The notes under the pieces: model-generated
Databases searched by the model: none
What the model was told of the DNA's origin: nothing
Seen by the model: only the letters and a program-made list of their open reading frames with translations
Assembly: GCF_027596085.1 (NCBI RefSeq)
Contig: NC_072457.1
Coordinates: 3,934,294-3,998,293 of the forward strand
Reading direction: 5' to 3'
Origin: Anoplopoma fimbria
Taxonomy: Eukaryota > Chordata > Actinopteri > Perciformes > Anoplopomatidae
DNA: 64,000 nucleotides
Program-made: the position numbers and the translations under genes
In this document: positions 1-11,964 of the stretch, in pieces
Layout: each line of letters begins with the position of its first letter
How positions within the stretch are numbered: the first letter of the stretch is position 1

Positions 1-3000
1 GTCAGGTATCCACCCCACCACCATCTCCGAGTCCTTCCAGAAGGCCGTGGAGAAAGGCGTGGAGGTGCTGACTGGCATGAGCCGCCCGGTGCTGCTGAGC
101 GACCGCGAGACTCTGCTCAACAGCGCCACCACATCGCTGTGCTCCAAGGTGGTGTCGCAGTACTCCAGCCTGCTGGCGCCCATGAGCGTGGACGCCGTGA
201 TGCGTGTCATCGACCCGGCCACCGCCACGGGCGTCGACCTGCATGACATCAAAATCATCAAGAAGCTCGGGTGAGTGAGCGCTGGAATCCAGATGGTCCA
301 TGACACGAAATACAATGTTCTGTCTTGCTGAATGAATATATTTTTCACCTTTTATTTATTTTTTATTTGATGCATTTTAATATTTTGTATGTTTTTTAAA
401 TTGTAATCTTATTTAGATAATTAATTTAGATAAACTTTTTGTATTTCATGGCATTTCAGAGGGATTTCAGATCCTCTCCGGACAAGTATTGATCTTGATT
501 TCCTTCCTTGTGTTTTCAGAGGAACCATTGATGACTGTGAGCTGGTGGACGGCCTGGTTCTGAACCAGAGGGTCGCCAGCAGCAGCGTGTCCCGTGTGGA
601 GAAGGCCAAGATCGGCCTCATCCAGTTCTGCCTGTCCCCTCCCAAAACTGATGTGAGTTCTTACAGGAACGATTTCAGCTTTTCTGCAGTTTATTTTCAA
701 ATTATTTATTATGTTGGCGTTTCTTTATATCGAGGGGAAATGCGTCTTAGTTTTATCTTTTATGTTTTTGAACACGAGAGATCGGAACATGTCGGCAAAA
801 TCACATTATTAAAGGGAGCTTAAGTGCATTGAACTAAATTCTACTGTAATGCAAAACACAATAGGCTTCCACTGAAAGATGAGCCCAGAATAAGAAGAAT
901 TAAGCCTCTCTGCACACACTTCTCAACACCCTTTGATTATCTGGATTTACTTTCACAAAATGTCAAGTTCCCGACGATCATAGCCACCCCAAAAATATTA
1001 TGTTGTAAGCTTTAATTGCAGAAGCATTCCCATTTTTTAAAAACTGCTTTCAAATTGCTGTCATTGTCCTTTCCCTCTCCTGATCTGCTATGTTTTTCTT
1101 GCAGATGGACAACCAGATCGTGGTGTCGGACTACGCCCAGATGGACCGCGTGCTGCGTGAGGAGCGCTCCTACATCCTCAACATGGTGAAACAGATCAAG
1201 AAGGCCGGCTGCAACGTGCTGCTCATCCAGAAGTCCATCCTCAGGTACAACAACATAATAAAGATCCTGGTGTCACTGTCCTGTCAGACTCCATACAGAC
1301 ACAGACGGTAAACGTGCTTCATACTAACAACAAGCTGTCCTCTCGCAGAGACGCTCTGAGCGACCTCGCCCTGCACTTCCTCAACAAAATGAAGATCATG
1401 GTGGTGAAGGAGATCGAGAGAGAGGACATCGAGTTCATCTGCAAGGTGAGGGTCGGCAAAATGTTTCAGTTTTAATAGAGGTTAAGACACTTTGTCACTC
1501 TCTAAAGAACTATTCGGTTTGTTTTTCTATTTATCTCTATATTAAAGTAGATATCTATATTTTAAAATCTTTTTTTATTTAAAAAATCAAACTTCATAGA
1601 GGAGCTTCTGCTAAATATTATTGTAATTATTTTCTTTTAGATTCATTAAAAACCTAATACGATAGGTGCACATTTATTCTCAGAAGTAAATATTTAGGTT
1701 TAGATAAGAAAAAAGTAATAAAATAAATACAAGATAAACCACTAAAAACAAGGGAAAGTATATTTTTATGTAACTTTAGTCAAGACCTAATAGTTGCATA
1801 AACTATATTTATTTATTTATAACTTATTTTCTTCTATTTGAAAATCATGAACCGTTTAAATGACCTTTTACATTTTTTTTTGTCTGTGTCTTCATTATAT
1901 TTTTGTACTATTTAACTCCTACATGTAACAATAATATGGGATATATCTTTGCCGATATTCTCATTGTATGGCAGTAAAGTAAAACAAAGTCTCTCCTCCC
2001 CTCCAGACTCTTGGCACCAGGCCCATCGCCCACATCGACCACTTCCTTCCGGAGATGCTCGGCACAGCAGAGCTGGCTGAGGAGGTCAACCTGGACGGCT
2101 CCGGCAAGCTGATCAAGGTTTGATATCCTCGGCGAGCTGATCCAAGAGCAGTTTCTTTTTTAGATCATGAGCGGTTGAACGTCCAGACGCCGTGGTGTTG
2201 GTGCCTCCTGTAAATGTTTCCTCGTTGCTCCTTTTGCAGGTCACAGGCTGTGCCAGCCCCGGGAAGACGGTGAGCATCGTGGTCCGCGGCTCCAACAAGC
2301 TGGTGATCGAGGAGGCCGAGCGCTCCATCCACGACGCTCTGTGTGTCATCCGCTGCCTGGTCAAGAAGAGGTATGAAGATTTCTGCAGAGTTTAATTCAC
2401 TAACATGAGGAACTCGCTAAAGCTAAGACATAAAAAGAAACATTCCTCCAAATTCCAGATATGTTTTTTTTTTTTTTTAGTAAAGGCACACATTCCCTCT
2501 TACAAAGGCGCTCCTGCATTGTTCTTCCTGCAGGAGCGTAAGAAACAGAGGAACAGTATTGTTGAAAGCGCCCCTTTAAATCACTCCTGGTTGTAACTGG
2601 TTGCAACTTGGACAGGGAGCATTCACACATGTAAAAAAAGAAATGTATAAACCATTTCCCAGGAGAATTATTTCAGCTGTTTTCAGAACATTAAATGTAC
2701 AATAAAATGGTCAATATTCCATGTGTTTTTAGTATTGCGTTCTTTATTAGTATTAATAACATTATTAAAGTATCATTTTAAGATATGGGAAGAAGGTGAC
2801 ATCTCTGAAAAGTCTGAAGGGTCAGGAAAGAACAAACAACCTTCCTGGTTAATCAAACTTATTTGTAAGGGGGGGACGACAAACAAACAAACTTTACACT
2901 ACATTTGAGGTGTAAGAAAAAGTGTTTACAACCTGTCTGACCATCTGATTATTCTGACTTTTTTGAAGCGATGTCGCCATCTTCCCAGGTTTTAGCAATA

Positions 3001-3677
3001 AGCTGCCTTTCCAGTGTGTCATAATGTATAATTATGGATTTCTTTCCATTAACCTCCATCTTCCTCCTCCTCCCCCCCTCAGGGCTCTGATAGCCGGTGG
3101 CGGCGCTCCGGAGATCGAGCTGGCCGTGCGTCTGGCCGAGTACTCGCGCACTCTTGCTGGCATGGAGGCATACTGCGTGCGGGCGTACGCCGACGCCCTC
3201 GAGGTGATCCCCTCCACACTGGCCGAGAACGCCGGCCTGAACCCCATCTCCACGGTGACGGAGCTCCGCAACAGGCACGCTCAGGGAGACAAGACGGCCG
3301 GCATTAACGTCCGCAAGGTCAGCTCTCCTTCTCCCCAAACGGGCTGTTCATCCGCTTGTCATTTATACGTTTTCCTTTTTGATGATTCAACACTGATGTG
3401 ACTGACTGGTTTACTCTGTCTGTTTTTTGTGTGACAGGGAGGAATCTCCAACATCCTGGAGGAGCTGGTGGTGCAGCCTTTACTGGTTTCCATCAGCGCT
3501 CTGACCCTTTCCACAGAGACGGTCCGCAGCATCCTCAAGATCGATGACATTGTAAGAATCAACATCACAAACAAATAGTTCAAAGGGAATTTGAGACTAT
3601 ATTCATGTTTTTGTTGAATCTGAGCTACGTCTGATGTGCAAATCTGTTTTGTTTTTTTCCAGGTGAACTGCCGATAA
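1..3677 (+). CDS. cct4: T-complex protein 1 subunit delta (CCT delta), 3' part
   Basis: This encodes one of the eight subunits of the cytosolic TRiC/CCT chaperonin, which folds actin, tubulin and other proteins with ATP. Nine exons join in frame: 1-270 (partial, codons from position 2), 520-652, 1105-1244, 1349-1445, 2007-2117, 2240-2370, 3083-3317, 3438-3551 and 3663-3677 (stop TAA). They give the last 414 residues; the human protein is 539, so about 125 N-terminal residues lie to the left of the window. The product reads almost colinearly with human CCT4, including [40 protein letters not shown], the nucleotide-pocket stretch [14 protein letters not shown] and the C-terminal [11 protein letters not shown]. 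Every junction has gt/ag ends and keeps phase. The N-terminal GDGTT ATPase motif is outside the window. Exon GC content is far above that of the introns. The identification is very secure. Confidence 0.98.
2371..3082 (+). other. cct4 intron 6 (712 bp), no gene
   Basis: This intron separates the exon ending CLVKKR from the exon starting ALIAGGG. It holds a T-run, a perfect 10-bp inverted repeat (2509-2518 with 2529-2538) and otherwise AT-rich sequence. I see no coding exon or recognisable RNA gene in it. Confidence 0.7.
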
Positions 3678-3803
3678 AGGGATTTTTGAGTCTGTCCCCA
3701 GTGAGTTTCGTCCACTAAGCCTGCTCGTACTGCGAGGGATCAAAGGACTCTGTTGTTGTCGGTCTGTTCAGATTTCCGCTGTAGTTGTTACGTTGCATAA
3801 TTT

Positions 3804-3809
3804 AATAAA
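3804..3809 (+). terminator. cct4: cct4 polyadenylation signal AATAAA
   Basis: A canonical AATAAA lies 127 bp after the TAA stop and is followed within about 40 bp by T- and GT-rich sequence (tttttttgttg, tgttgcctgtgtg), as expected for a cleavage site. It fits a short 3' UTR for cct4. Confidence 0.75.
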
Positions 3810-4556
3810 AAAAGGCTACTTTTTTTGTTGACACTCCAGCTGTTGCCTGTGTGATTCTTTGCATTGCAATGAGATAAACTTCTGGGTCTCAACCTTTTGA
3901 GTTGTGGCCCAGTAATGGTATGTTAATTGTATACGAGTAATAGGACTTTTTTATATCTTAATGGTGGTGAGAGAGGATTTTCAAACCCTTTACAGGCGGA
4001 ATTTAAAGTCAGCATAGATGAAATACAGTTGGTATAGAATATTTTTTTATTTTTTTTTGCCCCTCTATATCCCCCCTAAAAAATTATTCCACATACATTT
4101 CAACATGGATAAACTGCTTTTAGCAAGAAAAAACCTTGTTTATTCTGACATCTTTTAAACAATTCACTCTAGTTATACTACTTGTTAAGCAATGAATTGA
4201 ACAAAAACAATAAATGAAAAAAGGCAGTATGAGCATGATATTAAACATCATTGTCTGGAGTGTAAAAATTAGCAGAAGAGCCACAAAAAAAGAATAGCTA
4301 AATTATGTAATTTGTTCTTTAAAAAAAAGATATTCAAATTGTATTAGGCAACATACATTTCATGAAAAAGAAAATGTATGACATTTTAATTAAACAAAAT
4401 GTAATTGTAAGTTATATTATTAATATTGGTCTGACGTGTATCATTAATAAATTGTAAATTCTACAGATCTAGACATACTATGCAGACTTTTAATCCATAC
4501 ATTTCTGTTCTGTTATACACACTACATTTCAGAGGTACATTTAGTAATTTTTACTG

Positions 4557-4660
4557 CACTACATTTGATAATAAAACAAAAAAATAAAATAAAACATTAA
4601 ATAAAGAAAATGAAACATTAAATAAAGAAAATAAAACATTAAATAAAGAAAATGAAACAT
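4557..4660. repeat. Short tandem array, about 22-bp unit
   Basis: The unit 'acattaaataaagaaaat' recurs with only a/g changes (aaaataaaac versus aaaatgaaac), about four times. A further copy of 'aaaacattaaataaaga' appears at about 4864-4880, on the far side of the MITE-like element. Confidence 0.75.
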
Positions 4661-4739
4661 TAGCTCCCGTTCAAACTCAAGGCTGTCAGTCACCAGGAGA
4701 ACATGGGAATAGAGCATTTCAACGTTAATGAATCAATGG

Positions 4740-4862
4740 TAGGAATTGGAGGAAGTTTGACTGACTGAAATGCGCCTTATAGTCCGGTGCGCCTTATAAT
4801 GAAAGAAGATCGAAAATAGACCATTCATTGACATTATAATCCAAAGTGCGGAAAATACGGTA
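4740..4862. mobile_element. MITE-like teleost repeat ('gcgccttatagtccggtgcg')
   Basis: The segment contains the duplicated phrase 'gcgccttata' around 'gtccggt' and ends with 'gcggaaaatacggta'. I recognise this as a short non-coding repeat found many times in teleost genomes, probably a non-autonomous DNA transposon. The left boundary is uncertain, and the class is inferred from memory. Confidence 0.5.
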
Positions 4863-4901
4863 TAAAACATTAAATAAAGATAATAGATGATATTGCAGCC
4901 T

Positions 4902-4932
<31 letters not shown>

Positions 4933-5283
4933 ATATATATATATAATATATGTGTGTGTATATATATATATATATATATAAGATATATAAAAATAAGAAT
5001 ATATAGAAATGTATATTAAATATATATATTGTGTGTATATATATAATATATATTGTGTATTATATATATGTATGTATATATACATAATATGTCATCAATA
5101 ATATGTGTGTATATATATTTGTATATATGTATATATATATATAAAATATATATACATATATATATGTGTGTATATATATATATGTATATATATTTGTATA
5201 TATGTATATATATGTATATATACACACATATATATACATACATATATGTGTGTATATATGTATGTATATATATACAGTATATG
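4902..5283. repeat. TA / TGTA compound microsatellite
   Basis: About 380 bp of (TA)n interrupted by TGTGTG and TATGTATA steps. It is nearly self-complementary, which is why both strands show spurious Tyr/Ile/His frames. It is a likely site of length polymorphism and assembly error. Confidence 0.95.
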
Positions 5284-5491
5284 TATCAAACATTTTCGTA
5301 CTTTTTAAGCTAAATAAACTATTTAATAATTAGATCAGCTTGGAAATTCCTCTCCACAGATGATCTGTATACTTCTTCCACCACTAGATGATTAAACTAT
5401 TCATAACTCATTCATTAAATCACGATGCTTTTATTTTGTATCAAACCCGCCTCTATTCATTTCCTGTCCCGCTCCGTCACTTCCTTCCCAA

Positions 5492-5496
5492 CCAAT
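5492..5496 (+). promoter_or_regulatory. fam161a: CCAAT box upstream of fam161a
   Basis: CCAAT lies 143 bp upstream of the fam161a ATG and 10 bp upstream of the X-box. ETS-like 'ttcctg' and 'cttcct' motifs lie just before it, and no TATA box is evident. A promoter role is inferred from position. Confidence 0.5.
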
Positions 5497-5505
5497 CTCC
5501 TCTCC

Positions 5506-5518
5506 GTTGCTAAGGAAC
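5506..5518 (+). promoter_or_regulatory. fam161a: RFX X-box in the fam161a promoter
   Basis: GTTGCTAAGGAAC fits the X-box consensus RYYNYY-N(1-3)-RRNRAC at every position (GTTGCT, spacer A, AGGAAC). It sits 121 bp before the start codon. RFX factors bind X-boxes close to the start of ciliary genes, and FAM161A is a centriole/connecting-cilium protein, so site, distance and gene function agree. Binding itself is inferred. Confidence 0.7.
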
Positions 5519-5638
5519 CAGCCTGCTTCCCCTGGATACGGACACTTGGCACACGGACGCCGACGTCTCTCGACATTACCGGATATTTCAAACTTTATTT
5601 GGGTTTTTTTACAACAATAATACAAATACTGCAACGTC

Positions 5639-8600
5639 ATGGCGAACGCGCACCGGACAAACGTTCTGGTGACGTCATGTCTGAAGACGCCGGTTGACCC
5701 GCACACAAAAGCCCCGCTAGCTTCTTACGAGAGAGGGCTGCCGTACACGGGGACGAGTCACCATGACAACCGGGACTACGAGAAGGAGGTGACGTAAAAC
5801 TCCAGGTTAACACGTGGGAGGGGAGTGTAACTAAGTACATTTACTCAAGTACTGTGACTCTTTAGGTCACGCTACAGTTTTGAGGTACTTGTACACGAAA
5901 GGTACTTTATATTTTATGTTTCTTTATATATCTACGTTTACGTCACGTTACGACACTAAAGTTTACTTTACGGCGCTGCTCAGGAGCTTCAGGGGAAATA
6001 CTGAAAAGTTGTTGTTTTTACTTCACTTGTGTGTATATTTATTAAAACATTGTTACTGTTTGCATGAAAAATACATGTTTACATGATATGATGCACTAGT
6101 ACACAAAGTATCTAAAATATATATACAAAAAAATACAAATGCTTTGATTTTGTTAGTGATTAAAAAAATAAATAATGTTATTATATAGTAGATTATATTT
6201 ATACAACACTTTAATAAGAACCATTCTGCAGAATTAGTACTTTTTACTTTTGATACTTTAAGTACAGTATGCTCATAATACTTTAAATACAATTGTAATT
6301 CAGGACCTTTAATTGTATCCTAGTGAAGTATTTTTAGACTCAAGCTGAAGGTCTGAGTGCTTCTTACACCACTTGTATTAATACTGAAGTAAAGCTACAG
6401 TTCGACTCTTCCAACCTCAACTTTTAGTTTGAAACACCTTAAAAATGGCTCATAATACTGATATAAATGAGCACTAACTAAGATAAGTTTAATGAAAAGT
6501 CTGGTAACTTAAAATACAACAATAGTAACATAACAGTAACATGATGATTTAAATATTTCCTCTCTAGTAGTGTACCAAAATTACATCTAAAAGGCTAAAT
6601 CAATGTAATTAAATCCCATTGTCTTCTAAAGCAACAGTTAAGAGATCAATACCTTGGAAATTGTTAATTATTATGCCAAAAAAAAGCATTTTAAACTTAG
6701 ACAAAACTTTGTGACAAAACTATAATTATTCTTTCAAGCACCTCAGGGGACACAAAGAGTATTAAGGTAATTTACCTGAAAATTAATTTTACACATTGAT
6801 GATGCCATCAACTAAATTATATCCAGAGATTATACATCAGAAAGATCCAAAGTGCAAAAACTAAGTCTAAAGTGTTAAAATTAATGGATTAATGTTCCAA
6901 CAGAAAAAATGTTTCCTTGTATTTATTCCAAGAGCTTTTAGGCCATTCACTCCAGTTATAAGATTTTGTTACATATATAATTATATAAACATAATTATGA
7001 CATAAACATGTTAGAGTAACAAACGTAAACATACAAGAGTAAAATTAAGAATAGCACACAAGAAAATAAACCCAACGATTAATTGTTAGTTAAATCACAA
7101 TACTGCCTCCCTTTTATAATACAATCCTAATTTAATACAGTCGTAATATATTTTTTCCAATATTTGTTTGTTTTTGTTCTTGTCCAGTTAACAGGAAGTT
7201 GACAGTTTCAGGTCAGTCTGTGTGGTGCAAAGGATTTGACCTGTGTAATTTGTTGTCCTGACTATTTTTAGACATCCGTCTTGACTAGATTACCCCGACG
7301 TCACGTTTAATTTATAATCCAGAGCACTTAATTATCTTCTGGACATCAACACTGCTGTCCTCCCATGAAGCGAGGGTCCCACGTCAGTTGTCCCATTTCA
7401 GTGAGGACAAACACTTCATAACAATCAGTGTGAGAATCAACAGAGCCAGACACCTGATGCAGGATCTGTGTCAGTTGAGCTCTTTCGTGGTTAAGATGCC
7501 CTTTTGTGCTCCACCATATGGCCCCCATTGCTGTTGTTAATAGGCTTAGTCCTGGAGGAGGGCTGCTCTGCTGCAGGAGGCCTAGTGGTTAAAAGCAATG
7601 TCCTACAGCATTAAATATAATAATCTGGAGGCCTTAGGCTACATTTCATATCATGATATATAAATAATATAATGTTCCAGTTGAATCATCAACTTCTATT
7701 GGTTTCCCACTGAAGTCTTCCCTGTTAATTGCTGAGGATTAATAAATAATTGCCACTGATAAATGGTAAATGAGCTTTATATGACCTTTGACCTTTTCAG
7801 CTGGAGTATGAGGACTCTGGCTCTGATTTCTGTGACGAGGACTACGCGGGGAAGGGCGGTCCTCCCATGAGGACGGACTACAGAGCAGCAGGAGACCGCT
7901 TCGACCTGAGCGGAATCTTCTTCTCCAACGAGGAGTACTACAGCAAGCTGGAGGAGCTGAAGAAGGCCCACCTTCGCACCATGGCCGAGCTGGAGAGCAT
8001 GTATCGGCGGAAGCTGCAGCTGAAGGCCATGGAGCCTCTGGACCTGACGGCGCTGGAGACCGGCAGGCACAGGTGGGTTTGCTTTTGGTGGAGATTATTG
8101 TGAGTGGGTTTTAAAGTTAATTGTGTTGGATTTGTCTCTCTGTTATTTTATGTCTTTGACACAGATCATTTCTTTAAACTGTACTAAATAGAGAAAAATA
8201 CTCTATTTGGCCTTAATGAGGTGCTATATCGAGATTTTATAGCACAACAGCTTAAAGAGCATGTCAACGCGTCCATGTCAACAAAGCAAACACAAGTTTA
8301 GGATTACAACACACACACACACAGAGGGAGGGTGACTTCATCCTCTCCTCAGGTAGACATTGCTCCTCTATATCTTTACATAGATAATAGTAACTTGCTG
8401 CATCTTTAAAGCTCTGAATATCTTGAATATATCCTTTTTTCCCCCATGCTTTTCAGAAGTAACAGTTTTATTCATTGTGATATGGTGAATTTGAGTGATG
8501 GTGAGTCATTTTCTTTCTGTCATTGATTTTTTATTTTTTTCTGTTAGGCTCCCGTGGTCAAACAGCAGCCCGGCAGCTTCACGTCGTTTTAGGAAGTCGC

Positions 8601-11600
8601 ACTCTGCCATTGAACTCAGGAGAGGCTCCGGACAGTCAGACTCTTCAGACGAAGAAGAAGCCGAAGCGGCCGTTAACGATGTGGAAAAAGGTCTTGTTTT
8701 TTCCCCAAAAGAACACATCAAGAACATGTGGCGCGACTTCAAGCTGTCCTCTAACAATCACCACCTGTCCTCCTCCTCGGTGCAGAGCCTGCCGGCAGAC
8801 CAGAGGACACCACGAAGAGGGAGAGGAAGAGGAAGGAAGAGGCGGGAGGGTGAAGACGGAGATCAGGAGCTCTGGAAACACAGAATAACCGTCCCGAAAC
8901 CTTTCCAGATGATGGTGCGCGAGGCGGAGAGGTCAAAGCGCAGCCTCAAGACGCGTGCAGAGATCGAGCAGGAGAACGCGCTGCTGAGACGACAGCTGGA
9001 AGAACTGACAGAGTGCCAGAGGAAGTTCCGTGCCAGCAGCGTGCCGGCTCACGTTCACCTCCCGCTCTACGGAGAGCTGCAGGAGCGCAGAGAGGAACGA
9101 CGGCGATCGAGAGAGCGAGAAGATCGGCACCCTCGATCCACCCAGAAGCCCTTCAGCTTCCTGGAGAGGGAGCGGCTGAAGAAGGAGCAGAAACAGCTGC
9201 ACCCCCGACAGCCGTCCGACCAGGAGAGAGTCAAACCCTTCAAGGCCAAGCCCGTGCCCAAGGCCGTGTACGCGGCGGCGTCAGGCGAGCAGATGAAGGA
9301 GGAGCAGCTGTACCGCTCCATCAAGATGCAGATGAGAGCGCAGGAGATGCTCCACAGCGCCTCCATGCCTCCCAGCATGCTCGCACGACGCCTCAGCGAC
9401 CGCAAGAAGACCAACGCAGACGGAGGGGACGACAGCTTCTCCCACAGGCCGCACATCAACGCGGAGGTGCCCGACTTCGACGCCAGCTACCGGCGCTTCC
9501 AGAGACACCTGGAGAAACAGAAGGACATGAAGCCCACGACCTCGTGCGAACCCTTTGAGTTGAGGACGTCCCGCATCACTTCGCACCGCGAGCGCATCCT
9601 GGCCGACATCGAGAAGGAGCAGAGCAGCCCTCGGATGAACCGCTGGCCCTACGTCAGCCCCGGGCCGCTGCGGAGGGCCAACTCCAGTCTGTGTTCGTCG
9701 CTCTCCGGCAGCCTGGAGATCCTGCCCAACAAAGTCACAGACGCCAGCAAGAAGCGGGAGGAGGCCGTGAGGTACCACTGTAGGGCCCCAGAGGCTCCCG
9801 CCATAGTAGTTGAGATAGAGACAGCCTCAGAACTCAAATATCCCTCTGTGTTTCAAACCCCTACAGGCTGAAATCTTGTGGAACTCCTTTTCCCAACGTC
9901 CCTGCAGTTTGCTCACTACCCACACCCACCCAGAAAACGTTCATCCCACCCCCTTAGCCGATTGTCTCACACACTATCCGTCCCCTCCACATCCTTCTGA
10001 AGTCCCCATCCCACCTAAAACCTTCCTACATCTGTGACCGGAACTGTCTCCTGAGTAGAAAGCTGCTGGAGCAGAGGAAGAAGGCTGAGGAGGAGGAGGA
10101 GCGGTGGAAGGACAGGCAGAAGCGGAGGGAGAAGAAGCTGCAGAGGGTGGTGTTGAAACGTGCCCAGGCCAACGACCCCCACCTGGCCCTGTCGCAGACA
10201 CACCCGACCAAACTCAAAGAATTCAGGTACCGACGTGACAACGACAGCGCGATTTGAGCTGCTGTTGAAACAAAATGAGACGATTCCACAATTTTTGTGT
10301 TCTTTGCAGGAAACAGGAGCTGCAGCGCAAGAAGGAGTACCAGCAGGAGATCAAAGAGATGCAGCAGAGAGTGAAGGGGAGGCCGCTGCTGCTGGAGCAG
10401 GTGGCCCAGGTGAGCATCCACCTCAGCCTTAAAGCAGACAGCACAAGCCTCCATGTGATCGCTATGTGATGTCACTCATACCCTAACATACAAACCAGAT
10501 TTCTTTATGACCACCTACACATTTAAACACACTAACACAGTGTGATAAAAGCAGATTGGGTACTTAAGGCCCATTTCTGATTGTTAAAAAGATTTGGAGG
10601 ACCACCTTATCAAATAAATGAGGAAAAAAAACTCAAAAGGAGAAAAAATAAACAGTTCTGTACGTATGTGTTATGCCACTGTCAGCTGTAATGACCAAAT
10701 AAAATATTCTGCTTACCCTCACCCATCTCTGCCCGCCATTATGAATCCAAATTGAATGTATTCAGGCTCATATTTCCTCATCACACTCTTTGTAGCATTT
10801 ACTGGCCCAGGGTTTTAATCACTTTTTAATTTAAAAAACAGCTCAATGTTGTGTTAATGCCTCACAGCGAACGTCAGGTGGCAAAACAGGTTGGTCTCTA
10901 CCCGATGAAGTGGTAATATCACCTTATAGCTCTGATTCGTATATGATCCTTTACACTTACTCTCTCTGAACTGTGATTACAGAGGAACGCCAAGCAGGCA
11001 GCAGAGAAGCGCTACACAGACGCCGTGCACGGGTGTGATCTGACCGAAGAGTTCATCAGCAGCAAGGCCGAGAAATCCGGATCCGCACGCAAAACCTCAA
11101 CATCCAGTGACTACAAACACAGGTGAATCTATGAAAACAACGTGATGAAAGAGAAGGACTGCAGGGAAGGATTTGGTCAATAAAATCTGAAAAAGATAAG
11201 CTCTTAGATTCAGGATTTCAAGTTTATTATTGTCATATACAAAGCAATTTATAGAGAAACAGTTGTTGCCAATGGAAATCTTGGATCTCAGGATGCCTCC
11301 AACAATTCTTATGAATATGTATAAAAAGATAAATGAGAATCTAAGACATTAAATAGTGCAGAAGTTGAAATAAAAGGATAAAATATAATGTATAAAATGT
11401 AAATTATTTCAACAGCAATGGCAAAATGATTTATAATCCATAATGTGAACAGGAATGTATTAATGTATATGTGTAATGACCGAAAAAATGCTTCCAAAAG
11501 TACGGACACATAAAAGAAGATTTATATCTCAAGTTTGAATGTGTTGATTTCTAGAAGTGATCTCATGAAGAGAGGGTTGGCAGCTCATTTATTGGTTGTA

Positions 11601-11964
11601 AAGGTTTTTGAAAATACCTTTATAGAAAATTGTTTGTGTGATTACTTTGAATAAGACCACGGACATATAACACACCACTAACAGTGTTTATTTTGTCCTT
11701 CTCTTTGTTAGTGACCAAGAGGAGCCCGACATGGGATACAAACCCGTCCACTACAGGAAGGTTTTCCTGGACGACGGGGACGTTGACCCAAAGGACGGAG
11801 GGAGCGACAAAGCTTCACACGGCCGCCGCTCGGATCAGGATCACCGCGGCGATCACGGTGACCGCTCTTCAGATGAAAGCTACCACTACTCGGACGACCA
11901 TGAGAATTATTCAGACGACAGCGAGCACGACGCCGACACCAGAGAGCAGGAAGCAGGGGAGTGA
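5639..11964 (+). CDS. fam161a: FAM161A-like centrosomal/ciliary protein
   Basis: FAM161A is a microtubule-binding protein of the centriole inner scaffold and photoreceptor connecting cilium; human mutations cause retinitis pigmentosa (RP28). Seven exons join in frame: 5639-5788, 7801-8072, 8548-9771, 10059-10226, 10310-10409, 10983-11122 and 11712-11964 (TGA), giving 768 residues. I chose the start MANAHRTNVLVTSC because it opens exon 1 just below the promoter motifs. The family (UPF0564) core is in the large exon 3 and after: VPKPFQMMVREAERSKR near residue 255, the KPFSFLERERLKKEQ block near 342, then long charged coiled-coil stretches rich in Lys, Arg and Glu. The C-terminus is acidic with Ser, Asp and His clusters. 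Exon 3 could be read past its splice donor to a stop at 9871, but the gt at 9772 and a matching acceptor restore the conserved coiled coil. Its neighbours cct4 and xpo1 match the human order. Confidence 0.95.
5815..6420. repeat. Teleost interspersed repeat ('aagtacatttactcaagtac' family) in fam161a intron 1
   Basis: The segment begins 'gtaactaagtacatttactc' and continues with 'gaggtacttgtac', ending in AT-rich decay with 'tactttaagtacagta'. Related pieces occur at 13225-13375, 22860-22980 and 61790-61900. I recognise it as a common fish repeat; the class is unknown to me. Confidence 0.65.
11210..11470. repeat. Interspersed repeat copy in fam161a intron 6
   Basis: 'Tttcaagtttattattgtca' through 'gagaatctaagacattaaat' and 'aacagcaatg' is matched, diverged, at 26905-27135 ('ggtttcaagttatttattat', 'gagaatctaagacatgcata', 'aacagcaatgttatg'). 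The two are dispersed copies of one unnamed repeat. Confidence 0.6.

Larger units (their letters stand above)
3840..5440. other. cct4-fam161a intergenic spacer
   Basis: This is AT-rich spacer without a convincing gene. It holds a short tandem array (4557-4660), a MITE-like element (about 4740-4862) and a long TA/TGTA microsatellite (4902-5283), each listed separately. Short reading frames here are rich in Ile, Tyr and His from the microsatellite and are not coding. Confidence 0.7.

Noticed and set aside
4870..5313. Several 60-86 codon Ile/Tyr/His open frames
   Set aside because: All fall within the TA/TGTA microsatellite and appear on both strands.
9772..9871. fam161a ending in exon 3 at the stop at 9871
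   Set aside because: Reading past 9771 loses the conserved coiled coil that continues in phase at 10059. The gt donor at 9772 and later exons give a complete family protein.
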